64,000 nucleotides of DNA from Kalaharituber pfeilii (taxonomy: Eukaryota; Ascomycota; Pezizomycetes; Pezizales; Pezizaceae): positions 62,001 to 126,000 of the forward strand of contig WHUZ01000126.1 of assembly GCA_015179045.1 (NCBI GenBank), given 5' to 3'. Numbering within the stretch: the first letter of the stretch is position 1; every line of letters starts with the position of its first letter. A program made the translations under genes and the position numbers. Under the pieces are notes generated by a model. The model did no database searches and was not told where the DNA came from. It worked only from the letters and a program-made list of their open reading frames with translations. Positions 34,162-45,928 of the stretch are shown here, piece after piece.

Positions 34162-37100
34162 CTACCGCCCCTTCCCCATTGCATCCAACATGTTCTTTCC
34201 AATATCCCCCAACATCCTATCAAATCCGTCGAAATCCTCTTGGGAACCACCTGGCATAAACTCGTCCCAAACTCCAGGTTGAGTTTCATCTACAACTTCC
34301 TGCCCCTCTTCGTACAACCCAAATAGCTGCGGTGGGCTCGATGGCATCATATCTTCAGTTGAAAACACGTCTTCCGAGTCTAGGCTGAAAAGAGAGTCAA
34401 ATGCTTCTGAGGAGATATTCTGCAGATTGGTGTTGCCCGAAAGGAAACGTTTGATGAGATAAGACGTGGGCGACAACTGAGGAGTCTTAGTCCCTTGCTG
34501 CTTCTGTGGTGACGGGCCATATGGAGAACGAAGTGCCGCGGCACGAGTAGGAGTGCGTCGTTCCGGTGCCTCGACGCGGCGGCGCTTCGGTGTATTTGGA
34601 GCTTTTGAGTCGCCTCGTGGAACTGATGTTGGTGAAATGTTCTCTTTGCCAGTTGGCGGTAAATCAAAAGACACCTGCATTGCTTTCTGTTCCTCGCCCA
34701 CGTTCAAAGCTCCTTTACTAGGCGTTCTTGGGAATAATACTCTCCGAACTGGGCAGGGAGAAAGGTCTAACTCTATCGGACTTTCTGATGTTCCATCTTG
34801 CTTCACAGGACTTGATTGAATTCGTCTTTGACTTGCTCTGACAGCCTCAATCCATGCTGAAGCCGTTTTGGAGTTCCCGGGGCCAGGTGTTGTCGCTCTC
34901 TTGATGCTTGCAACTGCTGGAGCATCGTCAGTATCCTCAATTATTATTGGCTCTGACATTGGGACCATCTGTTGTGTCGACTGAGCATTGGATTTGAAGG
35001 AGTGTTGTGTATCCTGCGGCGCATCAGAAGCCTTTCTCTTGCGATTATTGCGTGGTCGCTTCGGTGGATCCGACTCTTTCTTCGGATCCCACAGCTCTGG
35101 AGGTCGCATGGTTTTCTTGGTTGCATGCCATAAGCCACAGGCTTAAATTGATACTTCATTAGATACGTGCACCACACATCTGCCAAACTGCAGGCGCAAC
35201 TTACGATTGCAAAGTAAGATATTTCGGTCCCTCTCCACGTCGCCATGCTTCTCTTTGAACATTACTCTGCGCCATGTAGGTGTCTCAATGGCCCCACAGT
35301 TTTCGCAATAATTAGGCATTTTCCCTAAAAATCCATTAGTCCTGTGTGGCGTTATCTGAGAAGGAAAGAAAAAAATACCCTCTTCCACAGCTTGTCTCAA
35401 CTGGGCCTCAATTCTTTCCTTAGCACTAGAATGTCCTTGAGTTCGGCCTAGAGCTTTGGTCGTATCACCCGTAGCGTACTTTTCTCCATCTAGTTTCTGA
35501 CTGGAAGTTTTTGTCTTTTTTGATTTGTTTTGTGCCTCCGGCGCCTGGCTAGTTTCTACGGCCGACGTTGTCTGACTATTTGCAATTTTCGTGTCCTCCA
35601 GACAACCATCACTTGGTGCCGCAGTATCAGAAGCAAAGTTTTTTTTCCGAATATATTTTCGCCTCTTTTTTGCCGCTTTGTCCTCTGTAGAAGGATTTGT
35701 TGGCAAGGGTAGATCGTTGAGAGGTGAGGGCGATGCCGGTGCAAACTGATCCTCCACAGGAGAGATAACTTGAATTGTAACCTCTGGAATTGTCTCTTGC
35801 GATTGAGTTGGCTCCTCGGGGGGCGGGAGTGGGATATTTGGGTGTGGCGTCGGTATCTCTTGAAGCGTCTGGGTTGCATTATCGCCATCAATTGATTCCT
35901 GCTTCTGTGGTTTTTCTTGCTTCTCATGAGTTTCTTCCTTCGACTGCTCCTGCTCCATTTGCTTATTGGTCTTTGAAAAAACATCCAACTCCGTATTCAG
36001 GTCCATCACTTCGGGAACATTCTGGCACGATCTTTCAAGTCCTGGTAAAACTGGGCTGGTAGGTGCTGGAGAATATTCCTGCTCTAAAGACCCCTGTACA
36101 TGGGGAAGTAAATCATCTGTCGGAGGGGATGATCCGGGGACTGGAGTAGATTCCACCTGGGGAGAATTGGCAAACGTCTCAACAGAAGGAATATCGACAA
36201 GGGGTGAATGGGCATTTGTGTGCCTTACTGGCACTGCCCTGGGTAGGTCGGGTGAGGCAAATGTTGACTCACTAGGTGGGGGTTGAGACGCTGGGAGACA
36301 TGCGTCAGAAGGGGTAACAGCCGGCGTCGAAGCTGCAGATGGAACACTTGGGGGCGGTGCTTTCTTCTTTCCTCCATTATTTGCATTAGCCGCTGGAGGC
36401 CTTGGGTTTCTCTTCCGTGCTTTTTTCTTGGGTGGCACGCTTTCCTCCGGTAACTTCTGGCTAGATGATTGGCTAGCAGGCTGGTTCGGCTGTTGACTCG
36501 ATGGCTGGCTTGACGGCTGGCTAGCTATGTGGCCAGCGGAGGGAGGGGAAGGATACGGAGGTTGTTGATGTAGATGCTGCAGATATTGTTGATTATGCTG
36601 TTGTTGGGGCAGTGGTGCTGTTGTTGTGGTGGTGGTGCAGATTGCTGCGGAACCTGCTGTTGGGTTTGCTGTTGCTGGTATTGCTGCTGAGGATGCTGCA
36701 TGTGTTGAGGTGGCTGTAGCTGCTGCTGCTGCTGCTGCTGCTGGTATTGATACTGCTGCGGCTGCGGCTGCTGCTGTTGTTGCGGCGGGACGTGTGTTGC
36801 TACGGGGTTCTGCCCTGTCGATCCCTGAGGGGTGAGTTCCTTGTACCCGCCGTTGGCTGTCGGCCCAACTCCTGCATTTACATTTGCTGCCGCCTGCATC
36901 AAGCCTGGATTCGCTTGAGAATAGGCCGACCAAGCTGAAGCATCAAAGTCTCCAGGTATAATCTTTGATAATGTGTTGTAAACATTCATGGAGTTGATAT
37001 AGTCGCTCTGTTTTATAGCCGGCACCGGTACCAGCTTCATCTTGACCTCCAAAGTCTCCTTTTCACTCTTGAAAATTCCCGTTTGCGCAGAACAAACTCT

Positions 37101-37659
37101 TCCTGTAATTAGCCTTGAGCCTGAAGGAGAGTGTTGCACAGTTCCTCCATTCGCGGCTGCGCCTGATCCCATAATCCATGATAGCATTCCCAAGCCTTGT
37201 AATGGTATATCTTCCTCCGAGTAGTCATAGGAATATACCGAATAATCTTTGTCCAGAAGAGCTACTATTTCAGGGCTATAATACGTGGCATCTTCATTAG
37301 TCAAAGAAGCTCAATGCCCTGAGCCTGGATTAGAGAATGACAACCTTGCAGATGCTATACTGTTGAGGCATGTTTTGAGGTCTACCACGCCTATTGGCGT
37401 TTGAGGATTGAGATAATAGACTTGAGTATAGACAAATTGAGGCCATCGAGCGAGGCAGACCTGCTTTCCTTCGGGATCGAATGTATACAGGACTTTTACT
37501 AAATATAGCAACGGACCGAAGTCAGCATCACCTTTTTTTGGCACTGCAGAAGGGGCAGGAGGCTGAAGAGTCAGAGGTATACTTACACCTCATGGCGCGT
37601 TGTGATGAGGAGCCATTGCTGTTGTCACTCTGTGACGAGGGCGGCGCCAGGGCACTCAT
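34162..37659 (-). CDS. GATA-type zinc finger protein, Ams2/Spt21-like (one frame break)
   Basis: A large nuclear regulator whose layout fits the fungal Ams2/Spt21 group, which controls histone genes. Exons (minus): 37659-37587, 37543-37345, 37275-35205, 35141-34162. N-terminal domain: RLPKKGDADFGPLLYLVKVL, CLARWPQFVY, PIGVVDLKTCLNSI, SPEIVALLDKDYSVYSYDYS, GLGMLSWIMGS. Then a Q-rich tract and a long Ser/Pro/Thr-rich region. The single finger CENCGAIETPTWRR...LLCNPCGLWHATKK is split by intron 3. It differs from the usual GATA finger by a long loop between the cysteine pairs (VMFKEKHGDVERDRNIL). A basic, disordered C-terminus follows. One base is missing in the Q-rich tract at the G-run 36606-36609 (plus strand); with it the protein is about 1107 aa. 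Assignment to Ams2/Spt21 is from the N-terminal pattern and finger, not a search. Confidence 0.78.
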
Positions 37660-39466
37660 CGCTAGCGATTTTCTGCCTGCAGACGCACGATGGCGGTCGG
37701 ACAAAGGAACAACTCCAGCCTCGCTATTCTATATGGCAAAATGACGTTCGATTGCTGCTTCACAGGTTTATAGAGACAAGGCGTCGGTGTCTTGCGTATG
37801 GACTGCGTCCACGCGAGGGGGGGGGGACACGTTGAACGGGGAGCCTCACAGACACGACAACAAGGCCGGAGAAGGAAAGAATTTTGTCAGCGTGTGTAGG
37901 AACGACAGTAGACAGGATGAAGCACAAAGTGTCGGGCCTGTGGAGGGAGAAGCAGGACGCGGGTGGTGGGTGGTGGTGGTTGGTGGGTGGGGAAGGGGGG
38001 GGCGAGAAGGGCGACGGGATGGAGGCTGCAGGCAAAAATGGCACAGCACATTTGTTTTGGGGCGTCGTTCGTGCGTCTCCGGCCGCTTCGCGTTTTGCAG
38101 GCCCCGTCGGCGCGCAATTGGGCCAAGAGCCTGCTGCTCCTTCTCCTGCTCGTGCCGGGCTCGCGGCCAGGAACAGCCTTGCACGGGGGCTGCTCCCGGT
38201 CAAATTTGACGCAGCGCGAAGGATCCGCAGCCGGATCGACCAAGATGGCAATATTCTGGAGATGCGCTGCGATTGACGGGCTTGCACAGGGCAGGAATGC
38301 GCGGCGGCATTCCACGCCAGATGGCGCTCTCGACATTCCATGAGCTGCGCGGGCCGGGCTGCGTGCGCCCCGCCCGGCCCGGCCGATAAGGCCCGGGCCA
38401 GCGCCAGGGCGCCGAACAAGCCGCCCAAGGGCCACGAAGACAGCGCATGCCGCGCCCGCCCGCCCCCAAGTACTCGCCCGCGCCCCGTTCACGTTGGCAG
38501 GCCCGCCGACTCCCCCCCCCACGTGCGCCTCCGGAGCCTGCAATGGGATGCAACTCGATCTACTTGAAGTTTCTACCTTTATTCCTATATTGTCGCAGCT
38601 GTCGAGCTTCATTCGCACCAGTAGCCACGTTGCCGACCGACTTATGGGCCTCGCCTGGTATCATCAGAGATGCTATGATTAGAGCAAGCAGTTTGCAAAT
38701 CAGACTGGTTTATGCGGCGGTCGCATATCATACTTTGAGATCTGCTGCGCAGTCATCGAACGTGATCCTACCCAAGGGCGGCTGAATTGCTTGGCCCTCT
38801 TGCCTGGCTGTGTCCTTCTGTTCTGCCCCCCCCCCCCCGGAGCACAGCAGCAGCCCTACGGACACGATTTACTTCACAAAAGCCCTCGCTCGGCAAGCGA
38901 ATTCCATTTACGAACCTTTTCCTTAAAGCCTTCCCAACGCTTCTACTACTCAGCCCACGCTACCTACGTCATTTCATTCCTTCTTCCATGGCGTTACGAC
39001 TGCTACCACAAAAACCTCAGATTCTGTCAATTTGCAAAAGCCGGAAATTCTTATCTGATTGGCACAACGACCCCCGTGAGGGGAAACTCTCAACCGTATG
39101 GACTTGCGAACCCATGGATTATGTGCTAGTCCCCCCCAAGAGAAATCAATGACATAAAGTACTCATTCGTTTGTATCATATCCCAAAGAAAGAAACCAGG
39201 CCCTCCCTGGCAATATGATATCTCACATAATCCCATACTAATGCCCTTGCTTTGTTCAATTAGTGGAACTAGCATAGCATCCTTATTTGCCCCCGAAAAC
39301 ACGAAAATACACCTTCCTTCTCCGGACGCGTTAAGTGATCGGCAGAAACCACTAGCCAAGCTTAGGTAAACTCCGATAGGGTCAATTATATCACGTGAGC
39401 CTGACAACAGGGACGTTACCCTCCGCTCGAATTCCCGTTTCTACTCGAGTACAGCTCATCCTCTTC
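37660..39466. other. GC-rich promoter island of the GATA-factor gene and spacer
   Basis: 37810-38560 is very GC-rich with C- and G-runs. Several overlapping open frames of 75-243 codons on both strands lack family similarity and shadow one another. 38560-39466 has ordinary composition and includes the region downstream of the DAK gene. Confidence 0.4.
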
Positions 39467-41956
39467 TTAGTTTGCCAGAGTACTCTTTCTCAAGCCATTT
39501 CCCAATCCCTCCACGAATTTAGACACCCCAATAGCGCCTGGGTCTGGTATATCACCTACACTCCCAACATAAACAGTACGTCCTAAAGTAGCCTTCATGC
39601 CTCTCGTACTTTCCGCGCCTTGTCGTGCTGCTTCCACTGCTGCATGTAAGTCACCATTTGCGTCATTCAGTGTTTGTAGGAATGGATACAATGCATCCAT
39701 CAAGGTACGGTCCCCTGGCCTTGCGGGCGTATATTTAGAGAGAGATTGTTGAGCCGATAGTGCTGCCATGTACCAATCTCGGGAGGTAATGGGTCGAGCG
39801 CCACTCTGGGAGCGGTTGCGCAATGCAAGGGAGAACGCATTAAAGAATATACTATAAATCATTTAGTATTGATTCCTTTGACACGCACACGCCATTCAAA
39901 TCCATACCAGTAGAGAGCGCCAGATGTACCATCCATACTCCTTTCCACAGCCTCAGCTATTTTCTGCATAACCACCGCTGCATCGTTCTCCAGAGTGTCG
40001 GATTGTATTAGTTTCAGGACGGCTGTAAAATACAAATTCTCAGCATACTTCGCAATGCGCCATTAGAGTATTTAATCCTTACCTTCAGCGCCACGTCGCA
40101 AACCAGTACCACAGTCCCCATCGCCAACCAAGGAATCATACTTCGTAATCTCTTTCTCAGCCGCTATCAATCCCTTCAGGGCAGCGCTCACAATATCGAC
40201 GAAGAGATCCACATCCACTGGGAATCATAATTAGCATGCATCATGATCACCAGGATTGCCTGAAACTTACTTGTCAAGCCTGATTTATTGTATTCTACAA
40301 CGGTATTTTCCTTGCTCTTGTCATCAAATTCAGGTGCAGCATCAACTTGATACCAATTGTGGAAGTGCATTGCACTGGGGGACCCTAGTGTTTGCGTTTC
40401 ACCATCCAAGAACTCCAATAACCTGGTATCAGCGATTCTCAGGAGGGAAATGCTAACGCCATTTCCGTTCAGCGACGTCATAAACGTTCCGCTATATACT
40501 CGTTTTGGCTTGATACAGTAATTGGCACCTTGTCAACATTAGCCGTTGCTACTATTGGGTGGAGCAGTGATAGTCTGGTTCGAGGCTTGAGTGGAGACTT
40601 AACTCACCTAGCTGTTCTACCACCTCTGTAGTAATTCCACCAAGTTCCAGTGGACTTACACCGCCAAGGTTGTTGATCATCAGCACGAATTCATCATCTT
40701 TGTAGATCTTGCCTAAATAAGCTCTGTCCGGATCTTCTTCATTCAATAGCTGGCCTAAAAGCAGTTTGACCAACTCCGGCAAATCCGGCATTGGCAATCT
40801 CCTGAAGCCTGGTTCATTGTGAATTCCCATGCCAATCTCAATCTCATTGGACTGAAGGGTATCATGAGACTCATCATGACCAGGCACATGAACATGCGAC
40901 AAGGATGCCCCGACAGAAACCAAATTAGACGCAGCGAGCTCTGCTATTTGCTTGATCTCCGTGTGCCGATAGCTAAGCGAGTTATCAGCTTTCGATCCTT
41001 TTTGCGCATAGGATCGGGGGTTTACTGACCCTTTTTCAGCCATGTCGCCTGCAATTTTGTGAATTAAGACAGTTCCAGCGATTCCTCTTCTTCCGACCTT
41101 TCCACCTTTCTCACGTCCAACACCAACATCATCATTCACAATCACCTTAGTTTTACAGAGGGTATTAGTCCAAGGTATCTCGCTTTACGAAATAGGAAAA
41201 TTCAAGGGCATGCCTCACCATATCAACTTTCACACCTGCTGCGTTAGCCTTTTCAGCAGCTAGCCCAAAATTCATAACATCTCCTATGTACCTCCAAATA
41301 GGGTATGAGTATCCTAGTCTAAATGTGTGTAATTATCTTCGGCCCACCTGTGTAATTCATGAGGATCATTAGAATTGAGTGACCTTCTGCACCGGAATTC
41401 CTCATCCTTGCCCTCTGGTCGAGACCTTTGAGAGCGGCGTAGATCTGTGCAGGAGAGGGAGATGCAAATATTGTCCCAGAAACTGCGGCATCCAACATTC
41501 CAACCCCAACAAAGCTATCAAAGCTCTAATTTAGCTATGTTGACAACCTAAAGTCACCGGAGGATCCGTACGAGACAAAACTAGGCTCATGTCCGGCCCC
41601 TAGCGGAAGAAGGTTCAGCCATGATCCATGTATGAATATGATAGGGCTCTTCATTGGCTTACCCCCTCCTGAGACGATTGACACCTTCTTTGGTGACTCG
41701 GGATCATAGTGCCTGCGGTAAACCACTGACAGCCAATAACTTAGATACTTATATAACACGCAAGATTGAAACGATTGTACCCTTGTTGTGATCATCAACT
41801 CCGACAGTTGGATTCAACAGCGGAATTGACCTGAGCGCTGACAAGACAAGCTTCTCAGGGTCGTTAATAAAGTGCTTTGTTATCGCCCCTTTACAGGTAT
41901 TAGCTCAAGAAGCCCAAGATGATTACAACACGGCATATCACACTACCTGGAGACAT
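39467..41956 (-). CDS. dihydroxyacetone kinase (DAK)
   Basis: Single-chain ATP-dependent dihydroxyacetone kinase (DhaK plus DhaL domains), which phosphorylates dihydroxyacetone from glycerol or methylglyoxal detoxification. Several introns. The first exon is tiny (41956-41947, MSPG); an in-frame upstream ATG at 41989 would add 11 residues. Visible in order: [100 protein letters not shown] (with the histidine that binds the substrate carbonyl), [35 protein letters not shown]; then Dha[45 protein letters not shown], ending [13 protein letters not shown]. All frames join cleanly, including [10 protein letters not shown] after the GT at 40611, so the gene appears intact. Confidence 0.9.
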
Positions 41957-42907
41957 AGCTGATTGGTTGTCCGGGCAGTCACGATTCATGACCTGTAATC
42001 GGCCGACGGGAGGGCTCTGAAGCTGACGGTGAAGAGTTTCAGCTTGAAATCCAAGTTGAGCAGTGCATGAAGTGAACCCAACCAAGAGGTATCTAATAGC
42101 GGCCGTGGCCTCATTTACCTTCACAATTACCAGCTATGTAATCACCCGCCCAAGCAGACTACGCCCTCCAATGAGTTCGGCCTTACGCACATGGGGGTCT
42201 TTGGTTTTCGGAGTGTTAGCGTTGGTCTAGGCTGGGGAGGCGCTGGGGCTGCGGGCCGGAAAGAGCCAGGGAGACACTAGTAACTACTAGTAGTAGATTA
42301 GCCTCATTGTCACAGGATAAGCTCAGAATAAGAGGAGGAAGATCTTTTCCTCTACCATCGCTACGAGTCAGGCCGGTGCAGTCGAACAGCATGAGGGAAG
42401 CAGACACGTAAATACGCGCCCCAAGGCAGCGAATGAGCGCCCTCAGGTGCCAGCCACTGGCCGTGCGTCCGGTGATCGTCTCGGTATTTGCCGGGTGATT
42501 GCGGGGGGGCGAGCTGAGCTGCGATGCAGAGTATGCCCCAGCAGCCAGATCTTGCGCCCAACCTGTCAGTCGTGCCTCCAGCCAACGAGACGCAAGCCGC
42601 GCGCCGCTTAGTACGCATCGAACACAGATGAGCACTCGATTCGAAGCAAGAGGGTAAGCGACTGCAGCTGAGCTTGTGAGCTCCACAGCAGCTCGCGTAC
42701 GATACGCAAGTGGGGCCAATGCGGGGCGCGAGTGGATCCCACACTTTATCGATAAGATATGGAAATCTTGGCGCGCTAGCGTTGTTGCACCACCCCTTGC
42801 AGAGCTGGCGTGCAGCATCCCCCACTTTCCAGATTAGGACACTGGCTCACTTAGTCAGCATAGAGGGGACCGCCTGTGAAGTTACCGCGGAAGGGCACTA
42901 GCGACTA
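41957..42907. other. DAK upstream region, GC-rich part
   Basis: 42380-42800 is GC-rich, with overlapping open frames on the minus strand that match nothing recognisable. No gene called. Confidence 0.4.
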
Positions 42908-43271
42908 GACCGCCTAATAAGCGTAGCTCACTCCGCTTGCGGGAAGCGAATCGACTACTTTCGTCCAAATACCAGCGACAAGCGGTAACTGTAATAAATA
43001 CTAACACAGCAGACACTGACTGACCTATTACCCAACATATCATACTAGGGTAAGCTGGGGAGCAGATAAATATCCAACACCATGGGCCTTACAGTATAGC
43101 CATTGTAGCGCCCCATGATTCGTTTTCTGCATTGTGCCCAGCAGGGGGTTGCGTACGGTGTTGCACGCTACTAATGCGGTAAGTACCATGAATACCGTGG
43201 CATGAGGAAGAGTTTGTGACAGCATGAATATTTATATATTTGTATTATACGCGGCCCATTACTAGGCGGCC
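42908..43271. mobile_element. possible 364-bp TA-flanked MITE
   Basis: The left end GACCGCCTAATAA matches the reverse complement of the right end (GGCCGCCTAGTAA) at 11 of 13 positions. Both ends abut a TA (42906-42907, 43272-43273). The interior is non-coding. The inverted repeat is short, so this call is tentative. Confidence 0.4.
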
Positions 43272-43881
43272 TAGGTTAACAATATTATAATCGTCGTCTT
43301 CAATTGGAATAGGGTTGCTATATCTTGCATTGGTGCATGTGGAAGTTAACAGATTCATGCATGCATCACGTGAATCGATTAACCACCGCTTTCTGCCGCA
43401 ATTCAGATACCACTCTTCACGCCGACTCCGCCGTCTATCTGAAAACGGCTCTTACAGATCTGGACATATTCGATAGATTGGACTGCGTAGTTTGGTGTCC
43501 CGAAGTTGGTGGGAATAAAGGGCTTCGGAATATACTGCTCATTCATTTTGAATAACGCACAACTCAGCTACCTAATTTTGATGAGTGACGTGTTATATGT
43601 CTGTAAGCTCGCTGGCCAATTAGAGTACCAAGCAGGGTCATAAAAACTTGTGCATGATACGTACATGAAACTGTTGACTACCACGAAAATATCTCAATGA
43701 CCAAACTAGGTGATAAGGCACCGGTATATACAAGTATTTACCGGCATATATGTATATATTTAGGCCCATTGGCACACGAGAGGCAGTTTACAGCACTATA
43801 ATACCCTCACTTATGATACGGATTTCTACGACATTCATCCTGACGGGTATCCTCCTCACAGCTTCAGCTAGTAATTCGTGT
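43272..43881. other. upstream region of the HET gene
   Basis: AT-rich, with TATATA-rich stretches near 43745-43760. The frame of the HET gene is open from 43750, but I prefer a later start. Nothing else recognised. Confidence 0.4.
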
Positions 43882-45928
43882 ATGAGTTCGATTACTATTC
43901 CCCAGGCTACGGAACGCTGCTGCGTCTCAACATGTCGCATCAGCAGTGGCTCCATTGCGCCATGGAAACCGGGCTGCACTCTCCCCGACGGCTGGGTTCC
44001 CACGCTTACTGTCCTTGAGGCGCAATACCCTTGTGGCATCATGTCTCCTACGGAGCTTTCGGGTACACTGAAACAATTCGGTGTGCCTATGCCTGACCCT
44101 CTTGACGAATTGACGCTCTCTTGGCTGACGCATTTCATCTCCTCGGATCTGACATTCGGCAGCTCCTACGCCTGGGCGACATCTCTAGTGCACCACCCTA
44201 CTGTGTTTGAACTTGAGAAGGGTCGTGGTAGCGCGGAGAAACGTCCTGTTACGAGATACAATCGGCTTCTAACTGAGGAGGAAGGTGAGGATAAGCTTTT
44301 CACAATTGAAACCGGCCCGGACGGGTTGCGGGTGCTCCGGGGTAGCACATGGATGCGTATCGGAAGGCGGATCTGGGACCTCGCAGGTAACCGGGTTGTA
44401 CCATCAGGGTGGGTACCTCTGGCTATTTGGAATCGCCCAATCTTGAAATTTAAAGCCATATCCCATTCTTGGACCCACGACATGGAGCTGACCTGGTCCG
44501 ATGTTAATGCGTACCAGTGGCCGATCCCATTACCGAAGGGTGTTACCTTGGAAGCAATCCGTCAGTCATTGTTATCCAGGGATACGAAATATTGCTGGTT
44601 GGATGTTGTTTGCCTACGACAGGCGCAATGCGAGAACGCAGGGTACCCGGAGAGAGAATATGATGGGGAGGATCCCTTTGCAAGGCTGAAGATAACGGAG
44701 ACGAAGAGAAATAGTGCACAATTGGAGGAGATTAGAATGCAAGAATGGAAAGTGGATGTACCAACTATTGGTAGTATCTATAGATATACAGAGATGGTCG
44801 TGTATTATTTGAATGGCTTGGGCAGGCCATTGGATAAAAGCCTCCTTAAAATCAGTGACGACATAAACGAGGACTCCTACAACGAAGTTCATAAAATTGG
44901 ACTATCTAGCCCAAGTGACAGGCACTGGCTGAACCGTGCATGGGTCTTGCAAGAAATTCTTTCACCCTGGGATATGATTCTTGGGTCAGAAATCAAACCT
45001 GTAAGTCAAATGGCAACATTCATTTCCACTGCTGTTTGATTTCTGTGTTAACTACCCATACTACGGCTTACTGCGTCAACAGGAAGACAAAGACTGGTTT
45101 GAGACTCAAGCCTCCCTTAAACTTCACCGATTCATGGAAGCATCGCACGTAACACGCGTTGAAAATATGAAAGGCGGAATTAAACCCAACTTCGCCAACA
45201 TTATTGGGGCCATGGCGCGTCGTTTCGCTTCACATCCTCTCGACAAACTGTCGGGCCTGATGTTCCTCTATGATGGCCTTCGTGAAGACGGACTGCCCAT
45301 TTACGATCGGTCGCTGCCGATCGAAGAGATTTGGGCAGGTCAAGTTCAGCGGACCGCAGCTCATCAAGCCGATTCGGTGACGGAGGCTAGGGCGAAGGAG
45401 TATGCTTTGGACCTCCTTTACAGCTTTCCTCATCCTTCAGGAAAACACTGGATTCCAAGCTGGAGACAAGTTATGGCATTCCCGGATCTCTCGGTGAGGG
45501 AGGAAGAGTGTTCAGATGAGGAGGTAATTTGTGCGGGGCGGCCGGTACTACCTGTGGGATGCGGGGTGAATTGTCGATTGGAATTGCTGAAGCAAGAACC
45601 TGGCTCGAACGGCGAGATTACATGGTATATGCTGTACTTTTCTACAAAAGATGGGAAACATGATTCAATGCAGAGAGCTGTGGTGCTAGAGGCACCCCTG
45701 AGCGAGTTCCCGCAAGGGATACCCGAAGGGATGTACATTGCAATGCCGAGGATTTGGAAATACCGGAGGATTGTGTTGGGCAGGGCATTGATGACAAAGT
45801 GTAATGACAAGCAAAAAAACATGATATATGCTCGTAAAGTGGCTGCCGTGAATATCAGGAAGGATCACCGATGGATTGTGGATGATCTTACAAAAGAATT
45901 GGAACGAACTGAGATGTGCTTCTATTAG
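43882..45928 (+). CDS. HET-domain protein (heterokaryon-incompatibility family)
   Basis: A fungal allorecognition-type protein with a HET domain, a module that triggers cell death when unlike individuals fuse; many genomic members have unknown partners. Exons 43882-45000 and 45083-45928 (intron with clean GTAAGT), about 654 aa. The start at 43882 (MSSITIPQATERCC) is preferred; the frame is open from 43750, and the extra leader has a hydrophobic stretch (STTFILTGILLTASA) that may be spurious. HET hallmarks: KFKAISHSWTHDMELTWSDV, ALEAIRQSLLSRD-like segment, YCWLDVVCLRQ, EWKVDVPTIGSIYRYTEMVV and HWLNRAWVLQEIL. The C-terminal half after the intron (EDKDWFETQASLK onward) is of the type that varies most in the family. 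No NACHT or repeat domain is visible. Flanked by TA-type small elements. Confidence 0.75.

Noticed and set aside
37846..38618. several overlapping 110-243-codon open frames
   Set aside because: Mutually overlapping on both strands in a GC-rich island, with no splice signals or recognisable domains.
42216..42825. 154- and 200-codon minus-strand open frames
   Set aside because: Overlapping frames in a GC-rich region upstream of DAK, with no recognisable domain.
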